Below are positions 61,070-64,000 of a DNA stretch of 64,000 nt, in pieces. Every line of letters starts with the position of its first letter. Within the stretch, counting starts at the first letter, position 1. This DNA comes from Pseudomonadota bacterium (GTDB lineage: Bacteria > Pseudomonadota > Gammaproteobacteria > Ga0077536). Both the position numbers and the translations under genes were made by a program. The notes below the pieces were generated by a model. That model searched no databases. It saw nothing but the letters and a program-made list of their open reading frames with translations, and was not told the DNA's origin. The DNA is taken from positions 1 through 64,000 of the forward strand of contig JADJYF010000004.1 of the NCBI GenBank assembly GCA_016719885.1, in the 5' to 3' direction.

Positions 61070-63031
61070 ATGGAAAGCCGTTTATTGCGTGTCAATCTCA
61101 CCACCGGTGAGTTGAAGACCGAAGTCATACCGCACCAGATGTTCGAGCGCTGGGTGGGAGGCTCGGGCATCAACAACTGGATCATGTGGGAGCATTTCCT
61201 GACCCACGACATCCATTGCGACCCGCGCAGTCCCGACAACATCTTCGTGTTCGGCGTGGGGCCCTTGGCCGGCACCGGCGCCGGCAGCGGCGTCAAGGGC
61301 CGCATCACCTTCAAGAGCCCGACCTACGGCATCTTTGGCGACTCGGCCGGCGGCGGCAAGTTTCCCTACATGGTGCGCTTCACCGCCTACGAGTACATCG
61401 CCATCACCGGCCGCGCGCCGAAGCCGGTGTACCTGCATATCTGCAACGACGAAGTAGCGCTGCTCGATGCCTCGCACCTGTGGGGCAAGAACACCACCGA
61501 GACCCACGCCATCCTGCAGGAAACCCACGGCACCTGGCCGTCGAAGACCAGCACGCTGTCGATCAGCCAGGCCGGCGAGAACATGGTCGGCGTGGCGGGC
61601 GTGGTGGCCGATGCCTTGCGTATCCATGCGCGCGGCGGCGGCGGCGCGGTGCTGGGCTCGAAGAATTTGAAAGCCATCGCCGTGCAGGGCAATGGCGGCC
61701 TGCCGGTCACGCGACCGAAAGACATGCTCGAGTGGTCGAACGACTTCAAGGGCAAGATCGACGGCAACGAAGCGGTCTATGGCTTCAAACGCCGCGGCAC
61801 GCTGGGCGCGGTCGAGATGTACCAGCACATCGGCGGCCACGCGTGGCGCAACAACCAGGGCAACCAGTTCCGCGGCGAGGAAGTGCGCTCGGACAACTGG
61901 GTGAAGAAATATCACCGCTACTCGGAAGTCTGTTCGTCCGACTGTTTCATCGCCTGCGACGGCAAGTACAAGATAGACGGCAACGAGACCGAGGCCGCCG
62001 CCAAGTACAAGGGCGAAGCTTTCCGCCGTCCGGAATACCTCACCACCGGCAGCGCCGCCGGCATGCTCGACGTGCGCGACTGGGCCGAGGTCGCCCACTG
62101 GGGCAAGATCACCAACGACTACGGCGTCGACAACCAGGACCTGTCCTGCTCGATCAGCTTCGTCATGGAATTGAAGCAGCGTGAGCTGCTGTCCGATCGC
62201 GATGTGGCGGAACTGTTCGGCCGGCCGCAGCCCCTGCGCTGGGGCAACATGGAAGACATCGAAGCCTGCATCGAAAGCGTGGTGTTCCAGAGCAATCCCT
62301 TCGGCGTGATGTTCAGCGATGGGCCCTACTTCGGCGCGCTGAAACTGTCGGCCATGAAGGGCCAGAACCTCATGAAGTACGCCATCTACGGCAAGGGCGG
62401 CGCCAGCTTCACCGAGGAGATGCGCCCCTTCCCGACCTGGATGAACAACATGGCGGTCGCCTCGCGCGGCGCCGATCACCTGAAAGGCATCGGCCTCATC
62501 GAGAAATTCCAGCGCAAGGACCTGTCCAAGAAATACTTCAATGGCCGTACCGAGGCCGCCGACCTGTCGACACCGGTATTGAAAGGCGCGTGCACGGCGC
62601 TGGTCGAAAACCAGGTGGCGTTGTTGAATTCCTACGGCGTGTGCCTGTTCCACTGGATGCTCGACCCGGCCGGCTACATGCCGCAGGAGTATTACGGCCG
62701 TGCCTTCGCCGCCGTCACCGGCATCGAGCGCACGCCGGACGAACTCATGCAGGACGGCGAGCGCATCTGCAATCTCGAGAAGGCCATCAACTCGCGCATC
62801 GGCCTGCGCCGCGAGCACGACACCATCTGCGAACGTTGGATGTGGGAGCCGAACCCGGAAGGCATGTACGCGGGCAAGGTCGCAGCCGACATGTTCGTGC
62901 CGGTGCTGGACGAGTACTACGAGTGGCGCGGCTGGGATCGCGACACGGGCTTGCAGACGCGCGCCAAGATGCATGAACTCGGCATGGACGACGTGGCCGA
63001 CGTGCTGGCCGCGGACGGTGCGTTGGCCTGA
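61070..63031 (+). CDS. Aldehyde ferredoxin oxidoreductase (tungsten/molybdenum pterin enzyme)
   Basis: AOR-family enzyme of 653 residues, normal length. N-terminal domain: LLRVNLTTGELKTEVIP, WVGGSGINNWIM, GVGPLAGTGAGSGVKGRITFKSP, FGDSAGGGKFPYMVRF and YIAITGRAPKPVYL. Iron-sulfur ligands are Cys288, Cys292 and Cys296 (VCSSDCFIACDG) with Cys525 (YGVCLFHW) as probable fourth. The usual spacing is CxxCxxxC, and here it is CxxxCxxxC. NDYGVDNQDLSCSI corresponds to the pterin-binding DxxG-type region. It oxidises aldehydes to acids, or reduces acids, with bis-molybdopterin-bound W or Mo. It is flanked by a polyferredoxin and a MoaD-like gene. Confidence 0.92.
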   Translation: MESRLLRVNLTTGELKTEVIPHQMFERWVGGSGINNWIMWEHFLTHDIHCDPRSPDNIFVFGVGPLAGTGAGSGVKGRITFKSPTYGIFGDSAGGGKFPYMVRFTAYEYIAITGRAPKPVYLHICNDEVALLDASHLWGKNTTETHAILQETHGTWPSKTSTLSISQAGENMVGVAGVVADALRIHARGGGGAVLGSKNLKAIAVQGNGGLPVTRPKDMLEWSNDFKGKIDGNEAVYGFKRRGTLGAVEMYQHIGGHAWRNNQGNQFRGEEVRSDNWVKKYHRYSEVCSSDCFIACDGKYKIDGNETEAAAKYKGEAFRRPEYLTTGSAAGMLDVRDWAEVAHWGKITNDYGVDNQDLSCSISFVMELKQRELLSDRDVAELFGRPQPLRWGNMEDIEACIESVVFQSNPFGVMFSDGPYFGALKLSAMKGQNLMKYAIYGKGGASFTEEMRPFPTWMNNMAVASRGADHLKGIGLIEKFQRKDLSKKYFNGRTEAADLSTPVLKGACTALVENQVALLNSYGVCLFHWMLDPAGYMPQEYYGRAFAAVTGIERTPDELMQDGERICNLEKAINSRIGLRREHDTICERWMWEPNPEGMYAGKVAADMFVPVLDEYYEWRGWDRDTGLQTRAKMHELGMDDVADVLAADGALA

Positions 63032-63042
63032 GGCGGGCGACC

Positions 63043-63324
63043 ATGATCACGGTGCACACCGAGTTTCACAGCCACTTCAAGGAACTCGCGGCCACCGGCC
63101 GCGATTCCTTCCAGCTCGATGAACCCTTGGTCTCGGAACTCGCCGAGCGTATCAGCGCGCGCTATGGCGAGAAGATGCGCGCCATCCTGATCGATGCCGA
63201 GACCGGCGAGCTGAGCGAGAAGGGCACCATGTTCGTCGACACCAAGGGCCGGCGTATTTCCATGGAAGACCGCCTCGCCGACGGCGAGACCATCTCTTTC
63301 ATGGTGGGCATCGCCGGCGGCTGA
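63043..63324 (+). CDS. MoaD/ThiS-family sulfur-carrier protein
   Basis: Ubiquitin-fold protein of 93 residues ending in the Gly-Gly required for thiocarboxylate formation (MVGIAGG). The KELAATGRDSFQLDEP ... LVSELAERISARYGEKM pattern fits MoaD, the small subunit of molybdopterin synthase. It is 11 bases after the AOR gene, so it is probably a dedicated carrier for the tungsto- or molybdopterin of that enzyme, as in AorD of AOR operons. Other cofactor genes are not in the window. Confidence 0.88.
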   Translation: MITVHTEFHSHFKELAATGRDSFQLDEPLVSELAERISARYGEKMRAILIDAETGELSEKGTMFVDTKGRRISMEDRLADGETISFMVGIAGG

Positions 63325-63336
63325 GCGCCGGCCGGC

Positions 63337-64000
63337 TCAGACCGGCGGAATGGAAGCGTCGAGCTCGGGTTCCAAGCGCGGCTCGAACACACCCCATAAT
63401 CCCAAGCTGTCGCCGGCGACGAAGCTCGTGTTCAAGAACTGCGCGAACTGTGAGCCGTTCTGGGTCAAGTTGTTCAGGCTGATGTCGGCATCCACCAACA
63501 GGTGCGCCGCACCGGCGTCCCAGGCGAGGTAATGCTGGCCGTCGATGTCGACCGCGCCGGCGAAATTCTGGCTCCAGATGTCGGTGGGTGAAATCACCGC
63601 GTCGTCGGCGCCGCCCATGACCAACAGGCTATGCTGGCCGTTCAACTCGAGCACGTCGGCGGCATCGAGCCTGAGGGTATTGGCGCCGCTGCCGTTCAGG
63701 TCGATGACTTCGATGCCCTTGATGCCGGGCGCGGCGAGCTGGTTGAAGTCGAGTGTCACGGCACTGCCGCCGATCACCAGCGTGTCGCGGCCGGCATCGC
63801 CATGCAAGAGGATGTCCTGGGCGTCGTAGACCAGGCGGTCGGCGCCCTCGCCGCCGCGCAGCACGTCGCGGCCGAGGCCGCCGTCCAGCACGTCGTTACC
63901 GCGTTCACCGAACAGACGATCATCGCCAGCCTGGCCGAGCAGGATGTCGTTGCCGTCGCCACCACGCAGGCTGTCGCCCCCCAGCCCGCCTTCCAGGCGG
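63337..64000 (-). CDS. RTX repeat protein, C-terminal part (N-terminus outside window)
   Basis: The frame is open to the right window edge: bases 64000 down to about 63850 encode RTX nonapeptides (LRGGDGNDILLGQAGDDRLF, NDVLDGGLGRDVLRGGEGAD). A roughly 100-residue module like those of the giant protein follows (IEVIDLNGSGANTLRLDAADVL ... AHLLVDADISLNN), then a unique tail rich in Phe, Leu and Glu ending in SIPPV. The length of the missing N-terminus is unknown. It is probably another type I secretion substrate. It converges on the MoaD-like gene with 12 bases between stops. Confidence 0.85.
   Translation of the reverse strand, partial: RLEGGLGGDSLRGGDGNDILLGQAGDDRLFGERGNDVLDGGLGRDVLRGGEGADRLVYDAQDILLHGDAGRDTLVIGGSAVTLDFNQLAAPGIKGIEVIDLNGSGANTLRLDAADVLELNGQHSLLVMGGADDAVISPTDIWSQNFAGAVDIDGQHYLAWDAGAAHLLVDADISLNNLTQNGSQFAQFLNTSFVAGDSLGLWGVFEPRLEPELDASIPPV

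Overview
This 64 kb window is GC-rich, gene-dense chromosomal DNA from a Gram-negative bacterium, most likely a gammaproteobacterium of the Pseudomonadota. The evidence is a complete mla phospholipid-transport operon, a type I secretion system ending in a TolC-like protein, a TonB-dependent receptor, SfsA, NhaA, and GTAG-headed extragenic palindromes of the kind common in gammaproteobacteria. The taxon is an inference. No rRNA, tRNA, CRISPR array, insertion sequence or phage gene was seen, and no gap between genes exceeds 300 bases.

Layout. 1-3606: type I secretion (ABC ATPase cut by the window edge, HlyD adaptor, TolC). 3689-7967: small HExxH protein, NhaA, a Kir-like channel with an altered filter, and an MgtC/DUF4010 membrane protein. 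8056-13583: a divergent signalling pair, a soluble multi-PAS hybrid kinase and a receiver/SpoIIE-phosphatase/ATPase fusion. 13641-17475: AI-2E-type transporter and P-type cation ATPase. 17637-20678: mlaFEDCB. 20862-23944: ATP-grasp ligase / transglutaminase-7TM / retropepsin-like trio. 24143-27749: a duplicated gamma-carbonic-anhydrase-like protein and a sarcosine/dimethylglycine-dehydrogenase-type enzyme. 27877-31211: metal (probably zinc) uptake cluster. 31297-40536: one gene for a 3,079-residue RTX/FG-GAP protein built from four seven-repeat blocks. 40761-48480: AlkA, amidase, an HtrA-like protein that has lost its catalytic triad, sirtuin, SDR, LLM flavoprotein, PPOX-fold protein and SfsA. 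48563-49668: Xre/RES toxin-antitoxin pair. 49749-58922: catabolic genes (OsmC, alpha/beta hydrolase, two LLM flavoproteins, VOC dioxygenase-like, thiolase, MFS) with an O-acyltransferase. 59095-63324: small redox and metal proteins, then a ferredoxin / aldehyde ferredoxin oxidoreductase / MoaD-like operon. 63337-64000: C-terminal part of a second RTX protein.

How parts may work together. The secretion system at the left edge is a plausible exporter for the two RTX proteins, which share a roughly 100-residue module. The VOC, LLM and hydrolase genes look like ring-cleavage-type catabolism with beta-oxidation (thiolase) nearby. The intergenic spaces carry two families of short palindromes with one shared plan: a GTAG or GTGG head, then an 8-base arm, TC, and an 8-base arm. 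Several of them supply the stop codon of the adjacent gene.

The most unusual items are the 4 x 7 FG-GAP giant protein, the duplicated gamma-carbonic-anhydrase-like protein whose halves hold complementary metal ligands, the TVSFG potassium-channel filter, the dead HtrA-like protein, and the paired palindrome families.
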